Shown here in pieces: positions 1 to 12,142 of a stretch of 64,000 nt of DNA (within the stretch, counting starts at the first letter, position 1; every line of letters starts with the position of its first letter). Origin of the DNA: Arthrinium phaeospermum (Eukaryota; Ascomycota; Sordariomycetes; Amphisphaeriales; Apiosporaceae); the NCBI GenBank assembly GCA_006503535.1, contig QYRS01000002.1:3906001-3970000 (forward strand), given 5' to 3'. Both the position numbers and the translations under genes were made by a program. The notes beneath the pieces are model-generated. The model was given only the letters and a program-made list of their open reading frames with translations. It was not told the origin of the DNA and searched no databases.

Positions 1-3000
1 CCAGATAGGGCATCGAGTTCGTGCAAGAATATAAATCATTAATCAGCGGCTTGGTGGTCAACCAAAAAGCGCCCCTTGTCGGTCATCTATGGGCAATTTG
101 AACCATCCAGTCAACAGATTTAACAACTGAACCAGAGCACAAGGGATTGACTGGGTTGGCGGTAAAAGAAAAAAAAAAGAGTACGTGTAGCTGAGCTGCA
201 ACAGCCGCCGCTTCCTATGATGGGTAACAGGGACGAGGGGTTACACGGCTGATCCCAAGTGCCGTGCGACGTGAGCGAGCGAGCAGCAGTCCATCCATCA
301 TGGCCATAGACTTGGGTAATGATCGCCGCGCGTCATGGGCAACCCGGCTTTCTCGAAATCCCTGACGCCGGAACTGTTTCCTTCCCTTCTCCGCCCGGGG
401 GGTCTCGGTGGACGAATTAAGAACTTCAAGATACCGTGTTGCGTGCAGCTGTTCCAACACATACATACGCGCATCCTGACCGCCCGACCAGGAGGTTGAG
501 CGAGCATGCGGGAGAGAGGCCCAGCCAGCACCTAGCCGAATGAAACAAAGCTGTGTTGCGCTACACACGTCAAAAAGAGTGATGGGGTGGAAAAGTGACA
601 GAGCCCCTTGACCAATCAGCGGCTCCCGATGGTCGGCTTTTTCCCGTCCCCTGTCAATCGCTCCGCATATGTAGCTCGTCAGCCACACAGAAGACCAGCC
701 AGTTCTTTGCAAGGCATGGCGAGTGCGAGTGCAGCTCTCACACTAGGTTAAACCCCCAGCGTCTCCGTTATATACGCTTGGTCACATTCTTTATTTGCAT
801 CGTCATCATCATTCAAGCTGAGCACTGGGAAGCTGGGCCCTGATATCAAGAGACGCAAGGAAATGGAATTGGCAATTGGCAATTGGCGATCCGGATTCCC
901 AGAAAGCTGACACAAGAGTTGTGACTGTTGTAATGAAGAGGTACCAGCTCGTGACGATATCTGGACGGCAGGCACCGTCGGGTTACAGTGCTATCGCGCC
1001 TGCTGTTTAATTGCTGGTGACATGTGCACTGCGGAAATGGGCTCCTCGGCCATCTATGGAGCTCATGGCAGCCCGGTATCGTTACAGTATTTTCAGATTC
1101 TCACAGCCATCGTCGAGTCGTGTGAAATTTCCAAAGGTCCTCCTCGTTATGTAATGAGTTGATGACTCGGGACCGAGCTGCTGCCTCGCGAGCTCGCTCG
1201 CTGCCTGTCAGGGACGCAGGGTGCATGGGTTCGAAATAGCACAGCTATCCACTAACTAGTGGGAGATGTACAGAGAGTCCATTGGATTCGTCATTGGGAG
1301 CTCCAATCGCAATGGAACATGATATTACAGGTAATCAACGGCACCTACTACTGACGGTGCTTCGGACAGTGCTTTCGGGCATGATGCTGCACAGGGTAGG
1401 TGACAGCGGGTTTTGCTGTTATTTTTTTTTTCTGAGCAAGAATCCAACACGAATACCAGCAACGAAGCCGGCGTTTGTCAGATGTAACTGACTGTGGGCG
1501 TCGGTGGTTCGGCTTTCGCCTACACTCGCACGAGTCACGACCTGGCTGTCAAGAGGGAAAAAAAAATACGGCCGCACATTTGAAATCCACTCTCTGGAGA
1601 ATTATACATCATAGCAGTCGCCTTTTTACAAGCTATGTCTTCTGTCTGATACCAGTCTCGTTACATCATTGCGTGACAGTCTAGCGGTCGAAGAGAAAAC
1701 ATCCTTACTCATCTCAAATTGCATGGGAAAATCAGGATATCATGCGAGCTTGCGAGCATGATAATCCTGATCGGGCTGAGTGAGGTACGTACTCAACTAG
1801 CCACACCCTTTGGGGGCTGGTGTATGCACCCCGAGTACAACAGCTGGGAAGCCGGAGTCACGTAGCACCGACGAGTTATGTGAGAAAAGAGCAGAGCGGA
1901 AAGCAGTGCACTCAGACCAATGCCGTTCTGCCAGTTCAGTTCGTCGAGGAGCCAAAATTGATCCCAGACGAAGATCCCGAAAACCTGGTTCGCCATTACA
2001 GCAGAATGGGTCTTTGGGCTTGGGACTCGAAATTCCCATGTTGTGTGCCACCCCTGCTTACATGTACTGCACCCGCAACAGGGAAAATGTCCGCCGAGCC
2101 CTGGTCGATTCGCAAGCTCTGCCAAAACGGTGCAAAGGCCCGCTTGTTGATATCATTGCGACTGGGACCGCTATGGGGGGGCCCGGCATTATGATGATCC
2201 CACCTGCGAACGATTTGAACAAATGAGAGCGAGCGGGATCACCTCCGTCGTCGCAAGTAGAAGGCGTTTGAAGGGAGAGAACATTGAAAACTGCCCGAAC
2301 GCCTCCAGAGCACAGGCATCAAGGTTAAGGTACCCAGAGCAAGTCAGCCCACTTGAGCCCGGCCGGTACCTACCTAGGTACTTTATTAACGAGTCTATTA
2401 TTCACGCTCGGCGTGTAATACTGGAGGTCATGGGACGCAAGAGCTGTCTGTCTGTCTGCCGTCGAAGTATGTAGTAGGAACTCCCTACTTAGTCAGGACG
2501 GAAGTTTGCAATTAACGACTCTGATTCAGGTGTGATAAAATAGATGGGTTTTCCCTGTCCGCCGCCACTCTCCCGCTCCGAGAGAGCTCCTCCGGTTGAC
2601 CACTTGCCGCGAACATTACCTAATGTAAAATTTACCGTTACTGACGTTGTAGCGCGATGGATGCTAACGAGCTTGATGCTAGGTACCGTTTCCACTTGGC
2701 GCTGCAAATCCTCGGAGGGACCACCAGTTCATGTCATGGCCGTCGCATCCTGGCATCTTCACCACCTGGCCCCATGGCCGCAAACTATACGGAGGACCAG
2801 AAGCACGTTTTTTCCCGCTGCTCTCTAGCAGCCCGCCCTGCGCCTGCATACATATGCCATGCCAAGAGGGGGGGGATATGTAAGTAAGTGGATTGGAACG
2901 TATGATAGATATACTGGGACGGGATGTGCTGCGTATGAGCATTGCTGCACTGTGTGTGTCGAGTTTGCCGATTCCGCTTCCAATGCCGATACATAGGGGC

Positions 3001-3477
3001 CTTCTCTACTTTTCTGGATCGAGTCTTGAGTCTCGACTCTCTGTCTCCCTCTTTCGACATTACGGAGTGGGCCAAGGCCCGTGGCACCTGCTGTGTGTCT
3101 AGACTGCCTGACTGTAAGTACGGTACCTACTTCGGACCTCCATACCACTTGAGCTTAGGAACGAACGGCACAGGGCTTTCTTTTCCTCCCAACATGAGGT
3201 ATTACTCCTAGGTAGCAGCTTTGCCCAGAGAGAGCCATGTCGACGTTTCTCTCATCTCCCCTTTCCTTGCACTTGAGTATATACACCCAGCAGATTGTTG
3301 ATGCATTGGGCGGCGGAGGTCTCTATTCGCTGACATCACCGCACCTGGCTTGTTACCTATTCTATTGGAAGTCTTGACTCTTCAAGGTAACCTAACCCCC
3401 CGTTCGACAAGCCACAGGGTTCAATACACAATAAGTAACGTCGGCCAGGTGGAGAAACCCTTGAACGGGGGGGCTAT
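1..3477. other. Gene-poor intergenic region
   Basis: No reading frame here has convincing coding character. The open frames are short, lie over one another on both strands, and lack recognisable domains or paired splice sites. The stretch contains homopolymer runs, a short AATTGGC tandem repeat and scattered TACCTAGGTA-type words that recur in other intergenic parts of the window. It may contain distal promoter sequence for the PAS-domain gene downstream, or the end of a gene beyond the left edge. Confidence 0.6.
867..887. repeat. AATTGGC x3 tandem repeat
   Basis: Three perfect head-to-tail copies of the 7-mer AATTGGC. No function is evident. Confidence 0.9.
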
Positions 3478-5054
3478 TTGAGGTGGGAACAGCTCCTGGC
3501 TCCTTGGGGTAAGTACCCTACCCTGCGCTACCCTGCACTACCCTGGCCTACCCTGGCCTACCCTACAAGACACTTGAGCCTAGACTACCTAGCGTCTCTG
3601 GGTTCCGTCAAGTCTGGTGCTTGTTGCTCTGTTACCGTCCCCTGTCACCCTGCCCTGTACGGTACCGGATTGCCATCCATCCTTCCCTTATCCATGCTTC
3701 CATCCATTTTCAGGCATGGGCAGGCGGGTAACGAACGGCCATTCGACTCTTGCAATCCCAGATGCACGATACCTACATCCTGTACCCAGCCTTCACCTCC
3801 ATACCTACCTACTTACATGTCCATTGATACATGCCTACATACCTGCAATCCATGGCTTGCTATGCAGTATCCTTTCGGCGAATAAGCTTGCTAAGCCCTG
3901 GCGCCTGGTAGTAGACCGGTTTAAGAGCGAAGACGGCTCCTCGTTTCAGGACCTCTCTTTCTTATATCGCCTGTCCCGGCTGCTCTGTACCAGTCCAGTT
4001 TGCACTTCTTCGAACCTCCTTACCACCAGCAACAAGAAGACCCTCACTCGACTTGGACTTACAGGCATCTTCCCTGAAGCTGATTTTCTACAACGACACA
4101 CGTCCTCCGCATTGAGTTCAGATTACTCAATACATACCGTCTTCCGTCTCGCCTTGTCCCACTATTGCCTCCTGCTTGTTCTAGCTTACTGTTTCCGGTA
4201 CCTGCTGGACTCAAAACGACTTTTTTGTTCCACAGATCACCAAACTACATACACCACTCAGCCAACCCGTGATTCCTATACCAACGCTGTATTGCTGTTG
4301 CTTGAATTGCCTCTTCCAAACCACCTGAACTTACCAACAGTCCACCGTGCCAGTGCCAAACACCTACCTGCACCGGTTGGGCCACTTTACTACGACGCCT
4401 TACTTTCTCTCGTCCAGCTATCCGGCTTTCTGTTCCTCGCTATCAGGCTCTTCAGACTCGACGGATTACCGCCCCCATTTGGTACCTACGCCTCCCTCAC
4501 CGCGTTCTGCAGCGAACCGAGCAGCCCAGAGCAGAGGTGTTGTGCTACCCACGAAACGACTCGCTGGTTATCTGTGTCACGTCCACAGAAAACACTCTAC
4601 GGTCGAAACCCCAAGTGCACCCTGCAGACGGCCGCACATCCAAATCTCCCACGGCCACAACCAGATATCGCACAGTTTTGTCCCGTGGAAACCTCGTGAG
4701 ACTCATTCCTCACCCGGCACCGACAGCGGGATCTATGTAATACAGTACTCGGCTATCCAGAGACATCTACCTGGCTCGCACACCCGAAGATTCAACCTTT
4801 GGTCCTGCCGGGCTATCCATATCAAAGCTGGAGCTGATGTGCTTCACGGCTCCAAGATTGTCAGTTCAGCAGGGTCCTTACTAGAGGAAGCTCCCGGAAC
4901 TCAAATATCGAACCTTCATTCTGAAGCACCGACGCCGCCCAAGAAGCCGCCGCGAAGGCACTATAACAAACTCTGTTGACGTGGTGTACATCAAGTAAAA
5001 TAATATCGCCAACAACCACTACTGGCGAAGGGGATCGCTCGGCGAGCCGTTCCG
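3478..5054 (+). promoter_or_regulatory. Probable long pyrimidine-rich 5' leader of the PAS gene
   Basis: This 1.6-kb stretch directly precedes the PAS-domain gene and is strongly C/T-rich on the plus strand. That keeps two overlapping frames open (3617-4699, 360 codons, and 4347-4979, 210 codons). Their translations are rich in Ser, Thr, Pro, Leu and Tyr without domains, as expected from translated C/T-rich non-coding sequence. Long leaders with upstream frames are common in filamentous-fungal regulator genes, so I read it as 5' untranslated and promoter sequence. A genuine upstream gene cannot be excluded without transcript data. Confidence 0.45.
3514..3566. repeat. 10-bp TACCCT-based tandem repeat
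   Basis: About five head-to-tail copies of a 10-bp unit of the form TACCCTGSVC, flanked by partial units. The reverse complement carries AGGGTA, which resembles but does not equal the fungal telomere repeat TTAGGG. It lies at the start of the putative leader of the PAS gene. Confidence 0.85.
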
Positions 5055-6936
5055 ATGGAGCACACGTTTATGACCATTCACAGTCAGTACATCCTGTCAT
5101 CCCCTATGCGCCGTGATCTGCATGAAGGGTGTGTGTGATGTTGGAATGCTAGGCTAATGACATGGACCACCAACAGACCTTTCTCGCGATGCCAATGTTT
5201 TATTCGCATCAGACTCCATTGCAGACATTCTAGGCTATCAACCCCATGAGATTCTTGGCAAATCATGTTTCGACTACTTCCACCCCGATGAGGTGCCCTT
5301 CGCGCGTTCGATACACAGCCGAGGGGTCCTACTAGATAAAGCCGCGGTTCTCCATTACCTCCGTGTTCAGACGAGGGACGGCCAATGGATGAGCTGCGAA
5401 TGCTGTTTCACTGTCGTGCATGATGTGCTCGTGGCCTGCACCAGTATCTACAGGAGAGGAGAGAAGAGCGAACGTAAGTTGAAACGTATTTGCCACCTCA
5501 TTTATCAAGCCATCTAATCTGTTCTTAGGGCGAGCAATCGAGGCGCCACAGGTCCGTCGCCTGTTTTCAAGCTCGCCAAGAGACCCGCGCTACCACATGC
5601 TGGAGCACCTTTCGCCCAAATTCAAGATGCCCCCGATGGAGCGGGAGCCGAGGGCTGCCTTGATTTTAAACCGATTTACGCAAACTCTCACGGTCATGTT
5701 TGCCACCAATGCGGTGTCCTCCATTCTCGGAGTGAGCCCAGACCAGATCCAGGGCAAGAGCTTTTATGAATGTATCGATCAAAACTGCTGGGCAGATGCG
5801 ATCAACTGTTTAGAAAGCGCTAAAGCCAACGACTCGATCGCTTATCTCCGGTTTTGGTACCGAGACCCACGGCGAGAGGAAGACTTTGACGACGAAGGGT
5901 CGGACTCGGAAGACAGTAGCGACTCGGACGGTGGCGCTCAACTAGGGGCAAGTCAAAGCCCCATGGAGGTCGACCAGACACCCCAAGCCGAACCCCATAT
6001 CAAGGCGGAGTCTATGAGCCCGGAACCATCCAAAGCGGAAATCCTGCAATCCATTCATTCCCACCCGTCGGTTTCGTCCACTGCCGGGTCCTCCTCGATG
6101 GCCGAATCCCAGGGCCATCAAACCCATCTCACTGTCCCAACGCCAGGTGCCTCCGAAGCTGACGGTCGCCACCGCGCGGGCAACCAGCAGGCACCGCCGC
6201 AAGCACCCCCTCGAAATGCAAACCGACGTCGCCGTAACGAGCCTATCCCAACCTTTGAACTAGAGGCGGTGGTTTCCTGTACCTCGGACGGTCTAGTCGT
6301 CATTCTTCGCAAAGCGCGTCCCATGATGCCTGCACTTCACCCTCCTTTAATGCCGCTGGAGTATCAAAACGGCTTCTTTGCGGCGCCTTGGGGTGCTCGG
6401 CCGATCAACCCTCAGTACCCGCCGGAACAGATTTACCAGTTCCGACCGCCGCTTTTGCCACAGTATATGCCGGTTCAGGAACACGTCAAGCAGGTCGGCG
6501 GCCCTCCTACGGACGATTTAATGAGCTCGATTCGCGACGTGGCGGTATTTGCGTGGGCTTTGGTCGGCATCAACGGCACCCTTGCTGCGCACAGCCGGGG
6601 CGTGCCGCGGGGAGAAGCGCAACCTCCCGACGGTATCCCTATTTGGGATCCGAACGCGCCCAAGTCCCAATATACTGGGCCCGAAAACCAAGCGGCGGTT
6701 CGTTGGGCGCGCATGGATGGCTACCCCCATGGCGCGGGAGCGTCATCGCTATCTGCCCACTTCAGCCGGGTCAGCAGCGGGGTGTCGCAGACCTACGGGG
6801 GAGGCCCCAGCTACACGCAAACCATGGGCTACACATCATACACACATGAGCCGGCACCGTCGTGGTCGTCGTCCGGGCCCCTCCCGTATGCACCGCCGTC
6901 CCAGGAGCCATGGGCCGATGCTGCGGCTCGATACGC

Positions 6937-6968
<32 letters not shown>

Positions 6969-7066
6969 ATCACTACCGGCCACACCAGCCCGAGATGCCG
7001 ACAACACAGCCGGCGAGCTCGGGGGATGGGCCTCCCCCGGCATACTCTTACAGATGGCCGCAGTGA
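5055..7066 (+). CDS. Two-PAS-domain protein with C-terminal polyQ
   Basis: Three exons (5055-5082, 5177-5473, 5529-7066) join in frame to give 620 residues. The first exon encodes only nine residues and a split codon. The first PAS region (about residues 10-110) has the typical pattern of a discerning Asn/Phe strand, then DILGYQPHEILGKS and a downstream FHPDE. The second (about 135-290) has VSSILGVSPDQIQGKS and is interrupted by an acidic Asp/Glu/Ser stretch and a Pro/Ser-rich insertion. The C-terminal 280 residues are Pro/Tyr/Gln-rich and end near a run of eight or nine Gln. I see no GATA or other zinc finger, so it is not a complete White-Collar-1-type factor. PAS domains bind ligands, cofactors or partners, so a sensor or co-regulator role is likely but the ligand is unknown. 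The start follows from a good ATG and a junction that completes the conserved PAS start. Confidence 0.85.
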
Positions 7067-7975
7067 TTTGATACCAATTTTACAACTAGTTGCGACTTTT
7101 GCCAGAGCCAGCCATATTACTTATTAATGATTGTTACGATAGGATATAGAAAAGATGGACGTGGAACTAGGTATTATTGTTCCGGGAGTAGGTCAGCCAG
7201 CACCTCTAACAAAAGTTCAAATGCAACTTGAAAAGGGAAGTGCGTGAGAAAGAAGGTCTTGGATAGTCAGTAGGCTACATTGGGGGGCTTCGCACGTTGG
7301 TTCATTCAAATCAGCCGGCGACGTACACACTCTTGATTTCCAAAAGACGGTCTACTACTGGCACATATGGCAATTGGTGTTGGAGGGCGTCTAGATACCC
7401 TAGTGTTTATCAAAAGAATAAAAAGTTCACATAATACTGTGGTATCTCGAGTATTGACCGTTGATGGGCAAAAAACGGACTTCACTATGGTTAGGTACGT
7501 CCAGGTAGGTTAACGGGCTAGGGTGGGTGAAAGTCGCTAGGGAGGAGCTTGGATCATGTCGATTTATCTCAAACTCAGCCATAGACCCAAGGTGTTTTGG
7601 TGTGTCAGGTCACGTACGTGTCTGGCGGCAAACGGCGCTACAGGTACAAGTGAAGACAGGGGTGGGCCCAGGCTGCGGCAGCTCGTCTGCGTACGTGAGA
7701 TAAACGTCGATCACGGTTAGCTGCGTCTAGCTGCGTCAACCTCCCAAACTGGCAACGTGGAATTTGAAGTTACTGAGGCTACTGTACTGCCCTTGACATC
7801 TACATTCAATCAATCCAAGCACATCAGTTCGCGGGGCAATCCATTTCAACAACTACTCACGCTCTGTAGCGTTGACTGACACTCCTCATTACGACAAGGC
7901 CGACAACTGCCTGCGCCCATTGAATCCCCCATTCCAGCTCCCAAGCCAGCACACGGTCCTGCGAAACTGCCCACG
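7067..7975. other. Intergenic region with no gene seen
   Basis: Contains the 3' flank of the PAS gene and the promoter and leader of the Yip4-like gene. No RNA gene, repeat array or coding frame was recognised. Confidence 0.7.
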
Positions 7976-9111
7976 ATGGCTTCAACGTCGAATCACCAAT
8001 ACCAAAGCCCCGAGATCGAAGACGATCTGATCGACCCCGATGATGGTAAACTGCGCCCCTACCTTTGCCTACACTTCCTCCAGAGACCCGTGCGGATCGT
8101 AGCTAACTCGCTGCTTCCTTCTTCCTCTTCTTGTAGCCGACCTCAACGACTTCGACGACCCGCTCGCCCGCAACGAGTCCCGCCAGCCCCTGACGGGCAA
8201 CATCGGCACCTCGTCGTCCTCGGGCGGCGGCCGCCCCCTCAACGAGCAGAGCTGGACGTCGCGCATCGGCGGCGAGGACCGCAGCGCGCCCGTCAACACC
8301 ATCGACGAGACGGTCTGGGAGACGCTGCGGCGCGACCTGCTGGCCGTCTGGTCCAAGATGCGCGAGGTGCTGTACCCGAAATACCTGTTCGGCGGCACCA
8401 TGTTCGACCAGCAACTGGGCGCTGAGGGTGGTGGCGGGCTCCGGGGCGTCTACGCCAATTTGCGCGGGGCCGGCCTGTCGGGCGCCCGCGAGGAGCTCGC
8501 CGGGCTCGCGGGCCGCGTCATGGACCCCGAGGCCCTCCTCAACCAGAGCAACATGAGCCCCGGGCTCCGCGACTGGGACATGTGGGGGCCCCTCATCTTC
8601 TGCCTGCTGCTCAGTCTGCTCCTGAGCTTCCGCGCCAAGGAGGACCAGAAGGACGTCGTTTTCAGTGGTGTCTTTGCCATGGTCTGGATCGGTGAGGCCG
8701 TCGTCACCCTGCAGATCAAGCTGTTGGGAGGTAACATGTGAGTATTGACCCGATTTACACCCCCGAGCCATTGATCCGAAGCCCCGATGGAAGCCGGAGA
8801 AAAGAAAAGCAAAGAAGAAGAAGCAACGCAGTGCTGACCAATTACCCTCTTCCCAATCTAGATCTTTCGCGCAAAGTGTCTGCATCATCGGTTACACCCT
8901 CTTCCCGCTCGTCATCGCCGCCCTGCTCTCGGCCCTGTCAATTCCCGTCATAGTTCGCATACCCGTCTACATCGTGCTGATCGCGTGGTCGCTGGCGGCC
9001 GGCGTCAGCATCCTGGGCGGAAGCGGCGTCGTCAAGAACCGGGTCGGGATCGCGGTATACCCCCTTTTTGTCTTCTACCTGGGACTCGGCTGCCTCTGCT
9101 TTATAAGCTAG
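7976..9111 (+). CDS. YIP4: Yip1-family Golgi membrane protein (Yip4/YIPF6-like)
   Basis: Three exons (7976-8045, 8137-8737, 8862-9111) give 306 residues. The N-terminal half is hydrophilic and acidic. A conserved ETVWETLRRDLLAVW segment leads to the family block LRDWDMWGPLIFCLLL, followed by further transmembrane segments and the family motif KLLGGNISFAQS, which is completed exactly across the second intron. About five hydrophobic segments fill residues 190-306. Yip1-family proteins are multi-pass Golgi/ER membrane proteins that bind Rab GTPases and act in vesicle transport. Compared with animal YIPF6, there is a Gly-rich insertion of roughly 60 residues between the DLLAVW and RDWD blocks. 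The ATG at 7976 is the only one compatible with the first splice junction. Confidence 0.9.
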
Positions 9112-9576
9112 AGCGGAGGAAGGAAGCAGTAGTAGGGACTATGGACAGGCAAGAAAGACACAAAGAAAGGGGAGAGAGGAAGACGGGAGAGATTCGAAAA
9201 GCCGTTAAAAGGCTTCTTCACGAGAGCGCGCAAAACCAACGGCGCTCGCAGACGATCGATGATTGCGTGGAATCCATGAATTAGACGCGTTTGTATTTCT
9301 AGATATCACACAGTTGTACCAACGAGAGGCCTGATTTTACACAGGTAATTGCTCCGAACTGCTTTCACTGTTTACTATACCTACATGTTCTTTTTGCTGT
9401 CCAGGTTAAGAAATAAGGAGGCGACGGGTGATAACACGTTCTGCATGAATTCAATGGCGTGCGGCAATCGAACTTCGGGTCGAGACACTCCATTCTGATC
9501 ATATTCGTGACACCGTCTAACTCGACACGGATGGGTATTAACGTTACAGCGTCTACCAAACACCACCAAACTACTT
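9112..9576. other. Convergent 3' intergenic region
   Basis: Lies between the stop codons of the Yip4-like gene (plus) and DBP4 (minus). It should hold both 3' untranslated regions and poly(A) sites. No gene was seen. Confidence 0.7.
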
Positions 9577-12142
9577 CTAATCGTCCAGCAGGCCCGCGGC
9601 CAGGTTCTCGTAGTCTTCGAGGGTATCCGGCATCTCGGCGACCTCGATGACCTTGCCGCGCTTCTTCTTGCGGGCCACCTCGGCCTCGTCCTCGGACTCG
9701 TCCTGGAACCACTTCTTGGCCTTCTTCTTGGGGGGCTCGTTGTCGTCGTCGCCGTCCCCATCCCCACCAGCCGTGGGCAAGGACCGCAAGAAGGCGAGCG
9801 CATCTTCGGCATCCTCCTCGGTGCCGATCTGCGCCTGTTGCCTCTTGTTCCCACCCGCCTCGGGAACCTCGCCGGCGAGCTCCGCGCGCTCCCGCTCCTT
9901 GCGCTTGATCTTCTTCTCCTGCCGGCGGGCCTTGGCGGCGGCCTTGTCGTCGTCGTCGACCTCGCGGACCTTGTCCTTCTCCTCGTCGACGAAGCGCTGG
10001 CGCTGCGCCTCGGCGTCCCCGCCCTGCTTGAAGTCGTCCTCGTCGCCGAGCTCGTAGAGCGAGTGCGCCTGCCCCTCGTCGTCGAAGACGGTCTTGGTGC
10101 CCTTGCCCGCGTACTTGAGCATCTTCTTCTTGCTCTGGATCAGCTTCTCGCGGCGCTTCGAGTCGATGACGAGCTCCTGCCCGCCGTGCACCGTGATCAC
10201 CTTGCCCCGGACGTCGCCCTTGTCCTTGGGCGCCACCTCGTCCAGGTCGTCGTCGTCGAGCTGGCGCTTGACGGGGAAGAACTCGTCGTCGGATGCCTCT
10301 TCGGGCCGGAGGTTCTGGTAGTGTGCTGACAAGACGTCTTGGTTTCTGAAAGGTTTTTGGTCAGTATCAAAACTCGAAGTATATGGGATTCGCTGAGCAT
10401 GGAACTTACTGTCGCTCGAACATCTTGTCGTATTTTGTGCGCACTTCCTGCTTAGCCTTGGGCTTGGCCGCAGATCCCTCCAGCTCATCTTCTGAGCCAC
10501 TCGACATCTCGGCTCTCGAGCGGTTCTTCAGCTTCCTGACGTCCTCGGGTCTCGGCATCTTGACCTGGGGCATCTGGGGCAGACCTAAACTTTTCGAGAA
10601 TCCCTCGAGGTCCAGAGCACGCAGATCGAATATGTTCTTATCTTTCTGCAGGCTGATGGATCGGGTGTAACTGATGAAGGCCTTCTGTGCAAGGTCTTGT
10701 GGGGGGCGTATTAGTACATGCTCGAGAGATCAGGCAACAATAGATAACTCACATTTCAGTTCTGTCGAGTGGAACACTTGATCCTGAATCTTGGCCTTGA
10801 CGTCGGTCTTCTTGCCCTCCTTGACCGAGATCTTCACGATAGGGATCCTCTTGGACTCGAATCGCTGCATCATTCCCTCCTCTTCGCTAGGGTCGAGGAA
10901 CAGGACGGCCTTTCCCACCTTCTCGTTACGTGCGGTTCTTCCGACACGGTGAATATATGTATCCACATCCTCTGGGGCATCAACCTGCACAACCCAATCG
11001 ACCGACGGAAAATCGACACCTCGAGCGCACACATCGGTAGTAATCAGACAAGAATGCTCGGCCTTGAGGAACCTGCGGTTGATCTCCATGCGAGCAAGCT
11101 GCTTCTGCTTGCCGTGCAGGTGAAGTAACGGAATACCCGGCTGCATGTGGCGGAAGGATTCGTAGATAAACCGGACTTGCTTGCCGCTCGAAGCAAACAC
11201 AATCGTCTTCGTTTTCACGTTGCTCCTGATGAAACCCCATAACGTATTCAGCTTTTCGGGCAGCGGGACCACCAGATAGTGCTGCGACAGGCCAACAGGG
11301 GTAGCCGATTCGGCCTGTTCGTGGACCGAAATATACTCGGGGTCTTTCAGCGATAGTCGGGCCAGATCCGAAATTCGTTTGCTTTGGGTCGCGGAAAATA
11401 GGAGTGTCTGTCGTTCTTTGGGCAAGTGTTCCACCAAGGCATCCAAGGCCGTCTTGAAGCCCATGTCCAGTGTCCTGTCGGCCTCGTCCAAGACCAGAAT
11501 CTGGAGATTTGTCACATCGAGGCCGGCTGTCTGGTCCAGATGTTGCAGCATACGGCCGGGCGTGCACACCAGAATGTTCATGCGCTCGAGTCGCTCTGCC
11601 TCTTCCTTCAGGTTCTTTCCGCCTATCACCAGGCCAGCAGAGAAGCTGTGGTAACGTCCGATCTTCCTGAGCACTTCGAAGATTTGCACTGCCAATTCTC
11701 TTGTGGGCGAAATAATCAGGGCACCGAGGCCATCGAGCGACGTCCATTGGGCTCGGTACAGCTTTTCCAGCACGGGCGTGAGGAAGGCCAGAGTCTTTCC
11801 AGATCCGGTCTTGGCTGCACCCAAAATATCCAGGCCCTTCAGCGCCAAGGGGATCGCCTTCTTTTGGATGTCGGTCATGTTTTCGAAGTGGGAGGCGTCG
11901 AGTCCTCTTGCGGTCTCGCTGGACAGAGGGAGGGCTGAGAACTTCTCGTAGTCGGCATTTTTGGGGTCGAGTTCGTCCACTCGTAGCTGCAGAGCCTCCA
12001 GGCTTTCCTTGTCTCTCTTGCGCTTCAGATTCCTGGACTCGGTCTTGCTCATCGGCTTGGGTTTGGGCTCGGTTTTGCCGCCCTGCTTCGCCTTTTGCGA
12101 CTTCTGCTGCGGGCGAGCCGCCCCGTTCGTCTGGGGAGGCAT
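9577..12142 (-). CDS. DBP4: DEAD-box ATP-dependent RNA helicase Dbp4
   Basis: Three exons (12142-10753, 10695-10410, 10345-9577) give 814 residues, normal for the family. Motifs appear in order: Q motif around residues 68-95, Walker [10 protein letters not shown] (about 109-117), PTRELA, DEAD, SAT, and the C-terminal helicase motifs ARGVDFP and HRVGRTAR. After the helicase core comes a basic/acidic tail with Lys/Glu- and Asp-rich runs. The overall order matches Dbp4/Hca4, which acts in the nucleolus in U14 snoRNA release and early 40S pre-rRNA processing. The chosen start begins [12 protein letters not shown]. An in-frame ATG at 12199 would add 19 residues of less typical sequence. The gene is divergent from the dienelactone hydrolase gene and convergent with YIP4. 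Confidence 0.95.

Noticed and set aside
1810..2226. Overlapping frames with mildly protein-like sequence near 1.8-2.2 kb
   Set aside because: Three frames overlap on both strands, none has a domain or splice support, and none stands out in composition.
8103..8888. 261-codon minus-strand frame over the Yip4-like gene
   Set aside because: Antisense shadow of a GC-rich exon with no recognisable protein features. The plus-strand model has clear family motifs.
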